Positions 16,561-29,692 of a DNA stretch of 64,000 nucleotides are shown here, piece after piece (position 1 is the stretch's first letter; every line of letters begins with the position of its first letter). The stretch is from Valencia hispanica. Its lineage: Eukaryota; Chordata; Actinopteri; Cyprinodontiformes; Valenciidae. The stretch is from assembly GCA_963556495.2 (NCBI GenBank), contig OY747701.1, forward strand, positions 41,494,001-41,558,000, given 5' to 3'. The position numbers and the translations under genes were made by a program. A model generated the notes under the pieces. It searched no databases. It saw only the letters and a program-made list of their open reading frames with translations, and was not told the origin of the DNA.

Positions 16561-19500
16561 TCAGCAGGGGTGAGGAAAAGAGCAGATCAACTGCGCAAAG
16601 GAATGCACCTCCTCAGGGCAAGAACTGTTTCGCCTGCTTTAGAATCTTTTTTTACTGGCTTAATATTCTACTTACATATATACATTTATGTTTAAATGTT
16701 TTCACAGTCTGAGGAGCTTTACCATATAACTACTCTGAATTAAGCTGTAACCTTTTTAAGAATCTATATCCTCTGAGTTTCCCCAACCCGTCTAATATCT
16801 GTGGAGTTATAAGTAAACAGTGCATCAAACCACACTACAGAAAATGTGAAAGGCTTGAAGTCCAGCATTGAAGCTTGCTTGAATGCAGGAAAATTATTAA
16901 AGTGATAATTGATATATTACTTTATTTGAGAGATTCACCATGCATCCAGGACCCATGGTTGCTGATGTATTTCGCATTTTGAGAGTCATGCAAAGAGATG
17001 TAGACTATGTTTGCAGATCCTTGCAGTTCTGCTTCACAGCTGAAATCCTGAGCCAGACAAGTACATTTTCCAAGATTAAATCTGTTTTAAAACAAGTTAA
17101 AGAAGAGCTGGATTGTACCCTGAACATAGTGGATAGGTACATGCATTTGCATTTTCAGATCTGGTTTAGAATTTTTAAAGTGAAAGATTAAAAAAAAGTT
17201 AAAGATTGAAGAAAAAAGTAAAAAAATATATTTTTTGTAATTTCTCAAAAAAATGTAACTCCTCTTTGACGGCTGAAAGTACAAAGGTCTTGCTAGTTTA
17301 TTATTGTCTGATTAGGGGGATAAATGTTAGTGTCAACCACCAATATGTTTTAATGTGTAAAAAAAATGGAAGTACATAACGGATCAGATAGACTCATTCA
17401 ATGGAAGGACGTATTTGCAAATTACAATTATTTGGGTACAAACTTAAGAAATTACAAGTGTACACATGGGCAACAGGAAGAAGGAAAAAGTGGAGAAAAA
17501 ATCTAAAGCTAGTGTTGGGATGGTGGCCTGGTCTATCATTCTCTCCCCATCAGGCACACACATGAAGCATGATGGTTGAATGAGAGGAGGAATATTTCAC
17601 TGTCAGCCGAAAGGCGGCATGGTCATTCATTTTCTTTTCCTCAATATTCATTTCTTACCCTTATATCCATCTCTTTCCTGTTCCACTATATCACTATTTT
17701 TTTGTCTTTTTGAATCTCTTACACTGTGTCGAAAAATGACAGTTTAATCAGACTCTCAGCTTGAGCACGTAAAGGAGACGACTTCCCAAACGGGGAATCT
17801 ATGGGCTCTTCCCACGAAACGCACAAAAAGGAAAAAGTGAAAAAAGACAGACAGGACCATCTGAACCTGCACAGTGCTGGAACACACTTTTCCACACACA
17901 CACACGGGTATGCACACCTTCTTTCCATCTGAACCTTCCCTATTGTGGCCAGGTCTTCGCTGTCTCCTTGTATTAGCAGTGGTTAAGGGCTTTAGAAGCT
18001 TTCAGCACAGCACAATGGCTTCACACGCACACACACCTGCTTAAAACTGTCCGCTCAACAGTTAATACAACTGATCTGGTGAAATTACGCAGAAAAAATA
18101 TTGGTATAGAAATCAAAGTTACCTTATTCCCTTTCTTATTCCAAATAAAAGCTTAAATCTGCAGAGGGAAACCTGTGTCTTACATCCATGTGGCCAAAAG
18201 AAGTGATTTCCTAACCTCTCACTTGAATGAAACAAAAGTCAGAAGCTACTGTGTGATGAGTAATTCTTAGCGGGAGCATAAATGATTTGATTGATCATCA
18301 TAATAGGAATAATAATTGAATGCACATTTTGATATATGGATGACGGGAATAAATGGATGATGGAACGCGGGGAATGAACGGATGAGCGCAGCAGAAAAAA
18401 AGGGTAGGGGATGGGTGGGGAGGAAGAGATGAGCAGCCTCGTCTTCTACCATCTCTCTCTCTTCTTTCAATCAGCATTTTGACATTCAATCACACAAACA
18501 CACACACACACATTGCTTCACAGGCAGTGTGGTGTAATGTCTAATTGCAGTGTATATATGTGTGGGTGTTTGTCTGTGTGTGTGTGTCACAGCTGCTGAA
18601 GTCTCTCTTACTGCTCTTTCAACACATAAAGGCCTGCACTGACCCGTGACATACTCTCACACACTACGAGCTGTGATGGATTTAAACTGGATATAAATCA
18701 GAGAAATTCTCATCAAAATCTCATCAAAGTCTTTATTTTAGTTGGTTTTTATAATAAATTAAAATTAATTTATCGATGCAGGAAGGGGCATAAATGTTTA
18801 TGTTTTATCTGCAAAACCTTCAAAGGGGCTCTCTGCTGTATGAGTGTGTATGAGAGTTTGTGTTTAGGTGCACATGTGTGCGTTCGTGCATACATGTGTG
18901 TCCGTCGGACCTCCTGAGTGCTGGTGTCAGACAAAAGCAAACCTCCCGACCCCCCTCACTTCGCACCTCTCGCTCTATCAGTCTCTCTCATTGCATCTTG
19001 CTCTTTACGGGACAAATTTACCACTGGAATGCTCAGACCCTTCAGCTGAGAGAGAGGCCCGCAAGTGTGTGTGTGAGTGTGAAGGGTTTTACAATGTAAA
19101 AAATGACAATGGATTCTCCAGAGACACACAAAAAGACGAACAACTCTTCCTCATACAGGCCTTCGATGGGTCACTCATGCGAGCACACCCACACACAAGT
19201 TGTGGGCAGGCAGACAAACTCGTGCACGGCAAAAAAAAAAGAAAAGAAAAAAAAAAGATGCAAACGCGTGCACACCCGCTCACACACCCAGACGCGCACA
19301 CAGCCTGCAAATCATCGCAGCACATATTGACATGCTTTGACAGATGAATTAAGTAAATGATTTTATAAGGAGATTAAAAGGATTTTAATTTACGCAATCT
19401 CTCTTTGGTCTCCCCCCCATCCCTCACTGCAGTCAGCTTTACCTCTCTGTCTCTATTGCTTTTTTTTTCTCCTCATGGCCTGGGAAAAAAAAAACATAAG

Positions 19501-22186
19501 TGCAAAAAGAAAAGAGAGCGCAAACCACGCCACTTTTCCCTTCACAATAATTGATCTTTTCTCCACTGAGAAATATAACAAGAAAAATAGATAAATGGTG
19601 TTAGCACTTTATTGTTAATAATTTAAAAATGTTTCTAAAATGTTTTTTTCTAACAGCTATTTTCTCCTTACATTATATTATTCAGCAAGTTTCATAGATC
19701 AAAAAATATTGAGGATGGCCTGACAGGGCAAATTTTTGACAAGACATCGTTATTTACATATCTTTTTTTAATGTGATAAAAAAAAATCATTCATCGTCTC
19801 AAACATGAATAAAAATGAGTCTTTCCATAGACAAAATATAAATTTACCCACCAGAAAAATTATTTGAACTATATTTTTAAGTAACTAAAAGAAATACGTT
19901 TAAAATGTTCACTTAATAATCAGCTCTGGATGAATTCTATACAACGTGTTTTGTCTTCTTATCTGCAAACCTTAGCCAGAAAAATTTGCACGGCCGCTGT
20001 GCAGTTCTTTCTACAGGTCTGTTCTCTTCACACACACAGACAAAAAACATTAAATTCCCTAAAGTTACGGTAGGGATTTTACTTTTTAATCATATGCAAA
20101 TTGTATGTATATGCTGACATGGGGGGAATGTAATTATGTTAACAGCTTAAGCGGTACTTGTTATTATTATTGGTATGATCATCATTATCCTTAATATTTT
20201 AATTAGGAAAGCGGTGCCTCAAAGCAAAGGAGGCAAAGCTTGAGTGGAGAAGAGAGAGTGGTGGACAGATGGATCGATGGAACGATGAAGGAGCGGACAG
20301 ACGGGTGACTGGACCACAGGGTCCTCTGAAATACGCGAGTGCGAACAAGGCACAGGTAAAAAAAATAAACTAACATAGGTGAAATTAGACTCATTCCACT
20401 GCTGATTTTAAGACGTTCGGGTGCCTTTTTGAGAGTTCATGAGTTATTCCTTAACACACCTTGCTGCACAAATACAAACATTCAAAAGGTAAATATACTG
20501 GTAAAGAAAAAATAATGTTTTCTAGTCTAATTCAAAGTTTTGAAAGCAGGGGCTGGTGTGAATTCTTCAGCTAAAACCCAGCGTGGGGCTGGGAGACCTA
20601 AGCTGTACGGACACAAAGTGCAAGGTTGCGTCCCTGCAGTCCAAAGAACCCTAAAGACAGAGTTTGTTGTAGACATCGAGTCGACTGATTTACAAATGAT
20701 TAAAACTAAAAAAAGCATATTTTTAGCTTTACGTCTTAAGCGGTATTAGAATCATAACTGAAGTGTCTAATAAAGTCACTGAAAACAGGCTATAATATAC
20801 ATATATATATTCGGCCTTTTTACATGTTAAAAAACACATAAATTGAAAGATCAAAAGTAAAGAGTACATCTAGTTTAAAACTTCAGTTTTTTAATAGTAT
20901 GAATAGTAAAGTGAAGGTTTAATTTATCTTTCCGTTCATTTTTGCCATTGGTCTCTGACCATTTGACATGCTGTGCAGCTCAGATGATCCAAAAGACACC
21001 CACACACACATACACATACAAACACAAAGAGAAGAGAAATTGAAAACACACAAAAACTGCCCACTGACATTTAAATGTTTAGTACCATATACTTGGGAAA
21101 CATCTGGCCTCAGCTTGTCATTTGATTGTTTTCTTTCATGTCTCCGCTTTAGACTTTCCCACATGAAGACCCCCAACCCATTTCATTAAATCTATTCACC
21201 TTAAAGCCAGAACTGAAAACTAACCCCACAACTTTGTTTCTCTTGTAATAAAGCTTGAATTCATGAAAAAGGTGAGTGCTTTTCACTGACTGATCACACT
21301 TCAATACATCAGTACAAAACTGCTCCTTCTTCCTATGAAAACTACTCAAATTAATTAATATTTTTATTTTCAAATGTAGTGTATTTAAATTAACATTTTG
21401 ATATAAATACTCAAAGGAGAATGAGCACAAGCTGCTGTCTGCTGGAGCAACGAGTCAATCTGCATTTTGAACAGCCTTTTATTTACACCTAAAAGAGCAA
21501 AGTGTTAGCTAAAGGAGCAGCTGAACTAGAGTCAGTATGTGTGTGTGAGGGAGTGTGTAACTGTCTCTAAATCCTGCGCAGGGCCACACGCTGAGCTGCC
21601 CGCCTGAAATTTAACCTCTTCTGGCATTTAAGAGCGCAGCTTTCCCCCACTCTTTTTTCCTCCTCTCCCCATTCTTATGGGCCGCTCTCCTCCCGTCCCT
21701 CCACATTATTCCTGTAACCCCGATGCCCTGTTACCTCGCTGATTGTCTGCTTGGATGAACATGCACAACACAATGATCGTGAGTGACTTGGTGTTTGGCT
21801 CTGAGAACAATCCAAGTGAAAGTAAAACAATCTCCTGAAGAAGGAGAAAGTGAGGTAAAGACTGCATATCCTCATGTGTGTGAGCGTCCAGGTGTGTGTG
21901 GCTTCCAGGTGACAGAAATTAGGCTCTCCTAACTAACAGAATAAGAACTGCTGTCCGGATACTGCAAACACACACTGAAGCACACACACACACACTCACA
22001 CACACAGTCACAGACTGAAACAGGGATCGCGAGCTACCTGACAGCAGAAACAACCTTGACACAGTGCCGGCCACCTTCGCTGCATTCCAGCATACCAACA
22101 CACATGCAGCCACTCACAGTAGAAAGACAGTGAAGATGACAAGTCGGTTAATGCACAGAAAGGTAAGATTAAAAGGTAAAATTTAC
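16561..22186 (-). other. esrrg: esrrg first intron (distal part)
   Basis: Unique AT-rich intronic sequence with many short CA/GT tracts. No transposon or convincing exon is recognised. The minus-strand sequence GCGAG|GTAACA near 21,730 resembles a donor but has no supporting exon. Confidence 0.6.
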
Positions 22187-22190
22187 CTAC

Positions 22191-22570
22191 TCTTGTTCAG
22201 AGTGCATTAAAAAACACTCGGATAATGGGTGTCCTACCGACTCCATCAGCGATACCGGGTCATTGTCACATCAACCTCCTCTGAAGAACAGCAAAAAAAC
22301 GTTTGAAAAAAATATCAAAGTTTTGATATGTTTCCTCTTTCTCCTCTTCTTTCTCTGATCTTCCACTTTCTCTCTCTCACTCTCTCACTTTCAGTCCTTC
22401 CTTCCACTTGGAGGGAGCAATACAATTACCAGGCTCTGCACCGGCTGCTCTGATCGGCTCTGCGTGTGTGTATAGATGCGAGGGAGCGCGTGTGTGCTGT
22501 GTGCATGCGAGAGCCGGGGGAGAGGGGGGCTGTAGACGCACACGCAGCCAGCCGGGCAGTTGGGACAGAA
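22191..22570 (-). CDS. esrrg: Candidate esrrg first exon with isoform-1-like N-terminus
   Basis: On the minus strand ATG at 22,246-22,244 opens a 19-codon frame, MESVGHPLSECFLMHSEQE. I compare it from memory with the human ERR-gamma isoform 1 start, MDSVELCLPESFSLHYEEE; 9 of 19 positions match in register, including MxSV, L, E, F, H and ExE. Two donors overlap at the 3' end, four bases apart: A|GTAGGT (exon end 22,191) and TAG|GTAAAT (exon end 22,187). The first leaves GA|, which with the downstream A|ATG makes Glu and continues into ERR-gamma in frame. The second is the stronger site by consensus but includes an in-frame TAG, making the peptide an upstream ORF. The 5' end is a guess, placed about 30 bp below a TTTAAG box. 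The homology argues strongly that this is an esrrg exon; which donor is used is unknown. Confidence 0.65.
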
Positions 22571-22860
22571 AACTGTGCTGCTGTCCTAATCAACGACTTA
22601 AAGCCCCGATAGCTGCTCATGAATATTAAGCAGGATTTTGCATATGCAGTCCCTCAGGTCCCCGTACAACTGCGATTGGTGGACAGCTGACCAATGGCTG
22701 CAGGGATGGGAGGAGAAAAGGGTGGGGAAAAAGGGGGAGGGGGGGGGGGGGGTCAAAGCAGAGCGAGAAGGAGAGGGAGAGCGGCAGGTGGAGAAGGAGG
22801 GACCGGACAAAGAGCGCAGCAAAGAAGACGGGAAAGAAGGAAGCTGAGAATGGAACAGGT
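22560..22860 (-). promoter_or_regulatory. esrrg: esrrg promoter region with CCAAT pair, octamer-like site and G-tracts
   Basis: This GC-rich segment lies directly upstream of the candidate first exon. Reading the minus strand downstream it contains an inverted CCAAT box (plus-strand ccaat 22,691-22,695), a forward CCAAT box (plus-strand attgg 22,675-22,679), an octamer-like ATGCAAAAT (22,635-22,643), an AT-rich POU-like TTAATATTCATGA (22,618-22,630) and a TTTAAG box (about 22,600). On the plus strand four G-tracts (22,720-22,722, 22,724-22,727, 22,733-22,737 and a 14-G run at 22,739-22,752) form a canonical G-quadruplex pattern. The arrangement is that of a CCAAT-dependent vertebrate promoter. 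Transcription start and strength are inferred. Confidence 0.5.
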
Positions 22861-25800
22861 GAGAGAAAGGTTTAAAGAAAGACAATCTGCCCTCTTTCCT
22901 TTAGTTTTTGTTTCTTACCCCATCTCTAACACCTAGTACTTCTCCAAAGCCTCTCTCCTCTGGTCTTTACTACTCATTACGTGGCTGTGTTGGTATTTAA
23001 ACTCCCACAAAACCTTACATATCTACAAAAAAAGACAACAATAAATTGACTTTCATTTCTGCTTTTTTCAAACTTTGTTAAAAAGTTTTAAAGCAGACCG
23101 TTTTTTTTAGCTTGCACACACCCCACACCTTGCCTGAAGACATGTTTCTGGTAGAAAGAAAAAAAAGATTTTGAGTTTGCTTGGCTGCAGGACACAACAT
23201 TGACCTAATCAAATCCAGAAAATTGCTAGATCAAAGGAACGAGTGTAAGCTTGACCCTGAACCCAAAGCTTGAATAACATGTCACACTCCAAATGCACAC
23301 AGACAGGCAGAGCGCAGCGGAGCCCATCACAGCCCAGCAGTAAAATACGAGATTATGGCAATTCCACAGCGCTTGTCCTTTGTTGTGGAATGATTTGGGC
23401 ATGATTGGGACAAGGTTCTCCCCGCTGCTTGTTGTTTCTGTCAAACCCCTCCACATCTCCTCACCAGCGTGCCGTTTGCTTCCAGTGTCTGCGAACATGC
23501 TGGAATGTGTAAAGACGGAAACTCCAGGAGAATCCGTGCACTGCTCCTTCGTGTTAAAACCGGTTGCCGACAGAGGAAAGGCGAACGGGGAACGCAAGGA
23601 GAGAAGGAAAGGAAAACTGGAGCCCAATAGAGACTCTGGAGTGCTTGGGCAAATAAGTACAAACTAAACTTCTCGTCTTTTTAGGTAATGTTTTCCAGCT
23701 TCCCATCAGACTTTCCCAACACTCTGGTTCCACAACACAAAGGATGGAGGTGTGCGCAGAAAAGAGCCAGATACTGAAAAGAAAATCAGAAGGGTGGGAA
23801 GAGGGGGATGCAGACATGAAAGGGAGTGGTTGTAATTGGCACATTTGGAAGAGAAGAGATAATAAAACATTTCCTGAAACTAATCTCTTCTTTGAAGTAT
23901 GTTTGTGTGCGTGTGTGTAAGTTCCGTGGACCAACAACAACAACTTCTTTTTCCTGTATATTTTACGTCACATATTTGACATTATTTTAAATTTTAGACA
24001 TATCTACTAGCTCAAAAAGGAACCAAAAAAAAGCATATTTCTAATCTTTTACTTTGTGAACTCAAGGCAGGCACTGTTTCCATGTTTAAAAGTGATTATC
24101 TGCTCAAAATCCCAATAATTTTCAATTATTACTTGAGTTAATAACTATTTTACAAGTAACAGAGAACAAAGAAAGGATCTAAAAGGGAAGAAACTCACAA
24201 ACACACACAGAAGCTGCTTTCCATGTGTACAGAGGGAGCTGATTCAGGCGCATTCATAGACGCTCTGAGGCTCATACACACACACTCACAGTTATGATGT
24301 ATCCAGAGGCTTATAAGCATCGACAAAGATGAGTGTGAATCAATGCTCCAACCACCACTGTGCAAACAAATCTTTTACTGAAACCTCTCTCTCTAAAGCA
24401 CATGTGCTGGGAATGCCACACACACACATGCACAGCTATCCTTCTTGAGTCTGTGGAGACAGATTAGGAGTAGGAACACAAACCTAAGGTTGTGATTAAC
24501 ATATGCGTCAAATGGGAAACATTCTTGTTGCAAGTTATTTTGAAATATTAAAATGGACTAAAGTGAGTGATAGGAGAAAACCTCTAGAAAACTATCAGAA
24601 CTTCACAAAAGAAGACTAGTTACTTATTCTGTGAAATATTAAACAAATTTTAAAAGCAAAATGAATTCATACGCAGAGCTCATTCCCAACAGTCTTGAAC
24701 TGATGCATTTTCATTGTTTCCATATCACTTACTTGTTATTCTCCTGTCTGACCCCCATCCACCCCACATCACCCCTCCTAGACTATCGATTGCCTTTGAA
24801 TCTAAGTGCATGTTGACAGTGACCCCTTTAGGCCACTTCCCTCTGAAAGTAGACAAACCCTCCTCGCATTAAGCTCAAAACATAACAATAAAATAAAAGG
24901 ACTCTTCACATGAGTGCAATTCCTCAGAACCCTTTAACCATTTTTAAAATATTGAAATATAAAATCTCACCTCACCTAATAGCCAATAATTGTATGCATG
25001 TGTAATTGTATACTTGTACATCTCACTCTCCAACATCACTGACATCCCGCTCTGCTCTTTTATCTGTGATTGTGTGCATGAGTCTGTGTGGGTTGTGTCC
25101 GTTCACCCTGCAGTGGCAGCCTGTTGACATCCATGGTAGAATTATCCTTCGTAACTCTTACCGACATCCATCACAGCACGCAAGTTCACTCAAAGCAATG
25201 CAGGTGTGTGTTTCAATGTTTTTGCTGGTCAACACGATCTTTACCAAATTCATGAGGTGTCCACTTAGACAGCTGACCCAGTGACACAAATGTACGAGTC
25301 TTAAACAGATCCAAGTCATATTTATATTCAATAATAATTAGGTAAAATAAAATTGTTTTAACTTTAATTTCAAAAATAAAGCATAAACAAGTATTGTGTT
25401 GTTCTCCTATCTGGGCTAACAGTATACCTATGGCATTTTACAAAAGCAATATCTTACTTTGATTTTTCCAAAGGAAGGAGAGAGGAATAGATGACACAGA
25501 GAGCTTCTGATTGTACTTCACTAGTAACCAACAGAGGGAGCTATGGACTCTGGTCTATTTATACACAGCCAGCAAAGGAACCTCTGAATTAAGTGTGGAT
25601 GAGTGTTCATGTGTTCATTTAACCACAAAATATGTCTAAATAAATCATCAATTGATTATTATGTTAACAAAAAGTAATAAAAACAAAACAAATTGCAATG
25701 CAAATTCACACAAACAATTAAAGCACAGACATAACAGGGACAGGAGAAACTGAGTTCAGTTTTTGAATCACTGTTTTCAGCAAGTGCAGCAGAAAAAAAG

Positions 25801-26387
25801 CAGCTGCTTTCTGCTCCCCCAACAAGCTAACTTCTAAACCCCAAGGCAGGAAGTAGCAAGAAGACATAAGGAGTGAAAACAAGCAGTTTAAATGGGGGAG
25901 GTAAAGGCGAGATGTAGATTTTAAAAGAACTGACCAACAGTGAGAACTTGCTGTTATCCAATGTTACATGTACTTGCTTTAAACTAATTAAGGAGAAATT
26001 TAGGTGTAGCAGCAGCGACATTTAAGCATTTAGATTTACACGAGAGAATATAAAAGATGGAATAAGTAAACAATTTACTGTACAGTAAGGATAACAGTTC
26101 AACACAAAATACTGTGCAGTTCTTAAAAAATAAAAATAGCATACTCAGATCCAAGAAATGTGCAATTGAGTAGGATTAAAAAATATTTACAGAAAGTGCA
26201 TGTGGATTAGAAAAACAACTGACTATTTGCAAGAAGTGGAAATACAGCTGTCCAAACAACAGATGCGCAATAACAAATGGGAAAAATGAGAGAAAAAGTG
26301 CAAATTACAGCAGGGATGTAAACATTCATTGAGTTTGCAGAGAGCAGTGTTGGTTATCCAGTCTTACAGCTCTTGGGAGAAAGGACT
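22861..26387. other. Upstream/intergenic or distal intron DNA
   Basis: Unique AT-rich sequence upstream of the candidate promoter. Short CA/GT repeats are frequent. No coding exon or transposon is recognised. Whether it is still esrrg intron depends on additional upstream promoters, which cannot be decided from the window. Confidence 0.6.
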
Positions 26388-26470
26388 TTCAATTCAATTC
26401 AATTCAATTCAGTTTATTTATATAGCGCCGAATTCACAACAGATGTCATCTCACTTATACAATAACGTTC
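26388..26470 (-). mobile_element. 5'-truncated LINE 3' tail
   Basis: The plus strand reads as an AATTC-type pentamer repeat followed by 'agtttatttatatagcgcc' and a short unique piece. Reversed, this is the usual fish LINE 3' end: a TATAAATAAACT stretch closing in tandem TTGAA repeats. The same type of end is present at 52,448. The rest of the element is missing, as is normal for LINE insertions truncated during target-primed reverse transcription. Confidence 0.7.
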
Positions 26471-29317
26471 TTTAATTCACCTAGGATGCGACAGTTCGTC
26501 ACTGAAAGAGCTCTCTAGCTCAACAACAACTTCATCCATGGGGTTAGACACCTCATGTTTACCTTTGTTTGTTAAAACAACATTTTCATGGTCTTTTAAA
26601 GACTTGAATAATGTGAATTATCAACAATCACTGGGAAAACAAAGTAAAATTTGCATTAGGAGTGCAAAACTAACCAGTAAAATGTTTTTTTGTGTGGTTT
26701 GTTTTAAAGTTTAAGAATTATGCAAATATCTTTGATAACAATTACATATATTTATGATTACCTATTATCAGTGCACTTGACCTAAACTTGACAATCCGAA
26801 ATGTTAAAACAAACGTGACTCCAAACAATCAGCACAGAAAAATAAATCAATCAATCAAGTATTGCAGTGTGCCATCTTGAAATGTTCTGATGAAAAAAAA
26901 TTTTTTTATAGTTAATGCAAAAATATCTCGTGCTCACAAATATATAAAAGCATTTAAAAACTATTTTGCCAAAACTTCAAGATCAGTAGTCTTGGCTGTG
27001 AGTCTTTAGTTAACAAAAGCTTTAAAAAAAGATCTATGGAGGTGGAGTTATGATTTTGTTATATTTCCATTAAACAAATAAGCAATCTGGCAACATTGTC
27101 TTCACTTTGGTTTCTTTGTTAATCTGCTAAAAACATGTCTATCTGTGCACACAGATGTGTGTGTGAGCATCAAGGCACTACCAGGCAGGAAATAGATGCT
27201 GATCAAGGACAAGGAGAGAGCAGCAGCTGCTTAGAAAAGCTGCAGGGTTTAGGGGGCTTTCTGGAACCTGTCACCAAAACTCTGTTTGGGTAACCTTTGC
27301 AGCAGCATGGTTCAAGAAGACACACAAGCATGTAACACACTAAAGCTTATGTAATCACACCACACACATCACAACTACCCCTCATTCCAATAGATATTGC
27401 TACAGTACTGTAACTATATTTGTTTACAGACGTTCTTTTAGTTTGAAGACTTAACACACATAAAAAGTTGTGTCATTTGTCCACACAGACACACTGTATG
27501 CTGACAAACCTTGTGACTTACTTCGCTGGAACAGAGCTTCCCGCTATACTGCACAAAGGTCAGGTAGGTTTTGCAGCTAAGAGGAATGAGGTGTGAACTT
27601 GCATGTATGCTCATCAGAGACATACACAGATAGTACAAGGAAAGCATTTATATATTTAGATGAGAAAAAGTGGGTGAGAAAGGGTTTCGTGTGGAGAAGG
27701 TGACTTTACCATTTATAAAAACAGAATATTACCCTCTACTAAAAATTAACACCACCATAGTCGATTGTTCTGCATACTACTTTGGTCAAATTTGAGCTAA
27801 TCTGATTTCAAACATACTTTGAATCAAATCTATTGGATAAAAGAAATTGTAAAGCTTTTTACCCCTTAAAACAGTCAAATACTCTCACAGACATGCACAG
27901 CAGGTCTTATCTGTTCACCTTGGTGTCAGTGGTCAGACTGAAGGTTTGCTGGACAGCATCTCGAGTAAGAGCAGGCTAAAGGAAAGGGCTTTGGACTTGA
28001 CTGAAGTTGTGACCTCATCAAATGGGGACAGACGGGGCAGAGATGATAGATGTCAACATTGAAAACGTGTGTTTGTGTGTCTGTGCATAGACATTGTTTT
28101 CATTAAAGCCATGTTAATGTTCCTTGCTCAGGCTATATACTTTATACTGCTAAATGCAACAAATACGGTGAGCAAATAAATGTCTCAATCTAAGCAAAAT
28201 CTCAGATTCCCATCTTAAACTTAAGGGATTGGCAAAAACTTTTGTGTATTAGTCCTCATTCTGAGAGAACCTCCAGCATTTATGCAGGAAAAAACAGCTA
28301 AAAAATAAAAAAATTTAGTTAAAATAATATTTGCATGGGGAAAAGTGCTCAGCAGATACAAAAAGGGTTCTGGTCTGCTAATAACGGAACATGAATAACA
28401 TATTATCTCTTACTTTCTACATTTTGTTTTACTTAAAACTTTCTCTAAATTGGACAGCCCTCCTTCTCCTATCTAGTTCCCCTTCCTCCTCCTTCTCATC
28501 CTCTGGTATTCATATATTCTCAGGGATAAATTAGAACTGGGATGTAATTATACACAGAATGAGTTTTGCCTGGGTAAGAAAGCACTGAGTTTTTGTGTGT
28601 GTTTCTATTGTGTATCTTTCTAGCAGCCTGTGAGCCTGTTTAAAGCAGTGTTTTGTATTGAAATGGGCGACTTCGGAGAGGTGCGCTCCTTTAATTACGC
28701 CGTTCTCAAACAGAACATGAGTGGGATATTCCACTGGGATTACTTGACTCGCAATGCAGTCTCTCTGTTAACATAATACACACACACAAACAAGACACAC
28801 ATGTTCACCCAAGACATAAATGAATACCTGCCAAAAAAAAAGCCTGTCTCTCCAATAGTACAACACTCAATTTATTCATCTGGGGTGGAACGCAAGTGAA
28901 TAATTCCACTACTAATAAAGACGGAAAGAGACGGTGTTTGCACAGACAAAAAGAATAGAGAAAAGGGATAATAAACAGCATAGAGGGAGCAAAGTCTTCA
29001 GAGTAAAAATCTATAGAGAAAAAGTGATAATAAAGTTCAACAAGACACATTTTTACAATAGTTTTGTATTCAAATAACCAGTTTAAAATAGCAACATTTG
29101 TTGGTAAAAGAATTTTCCATCACCACCACACATCATTAAAAGCTCTTGAACATGGTCCTTGTACGCAATGACAGAAATTCATGTCAAGGACAGGAGTTAT
29201 AATCTGCTTAAAAGTGTTTGAACAACTTCCGGTTTCCTGATTCTGCTACGAATAGCAATGTCATCACAAAACTGGAATTTTTTTTGTTCAGTATAGTTGC
29301 ATTGCTATTGTATGTAA
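26471..29317. other. Unique non-coding DNA
   Basis: AT-rich unique DNA without recognised genes. A CNE-like stretch sits at 28,500-28,740. Nothing else is supported. Confidence 0.6.
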
Positions 29318-29692
29318 CTAGGTTACTCTCCTAACCCCCGGTTCTCTGAGTACCTCAGTGAGATGTCTCACTATAGGATACGCCCCTCCGAGGATTCCTC
29401 AGTAGCAATTATCTCATTACACCTATCCTGATTTACTAGTGATCGTGGCATCCACGTCACATGCCTCTGTAAGTAGCATGTATCCCATCGCAGGGCCATT
29501 CAAGATAAACACCCCTTCTCGCTTCGCCCAGCAAGAAGGGGTGTCTGTTGAGACATCTCAGTCATGTTATTCAGAGATTAGGGGTTAGGAGTGTAACCTA
29601 AAGTTCTCTTTCACAACATTTGTTTCGATGTCTCACTATGGGATATCAAGACTCCTGTATTGCCAGACAGTTTATCCAGCAACCACCAACAC

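Noticed and set aside
16940..17191. 83-codon plus-strand frame starting MHPGPMVADVFRILRVMQRD
   Set aside because: Looks protein-like at first but ends in AT-rich sequence, has no similarity I can name and no exon signals; left out rather than guessed.
18868..19347. 159-codon plus-strand frame with many Cys/His
   Set aside because: Driven by CA/TG-rich sequence and a lysine run from an A-tract; no domain.
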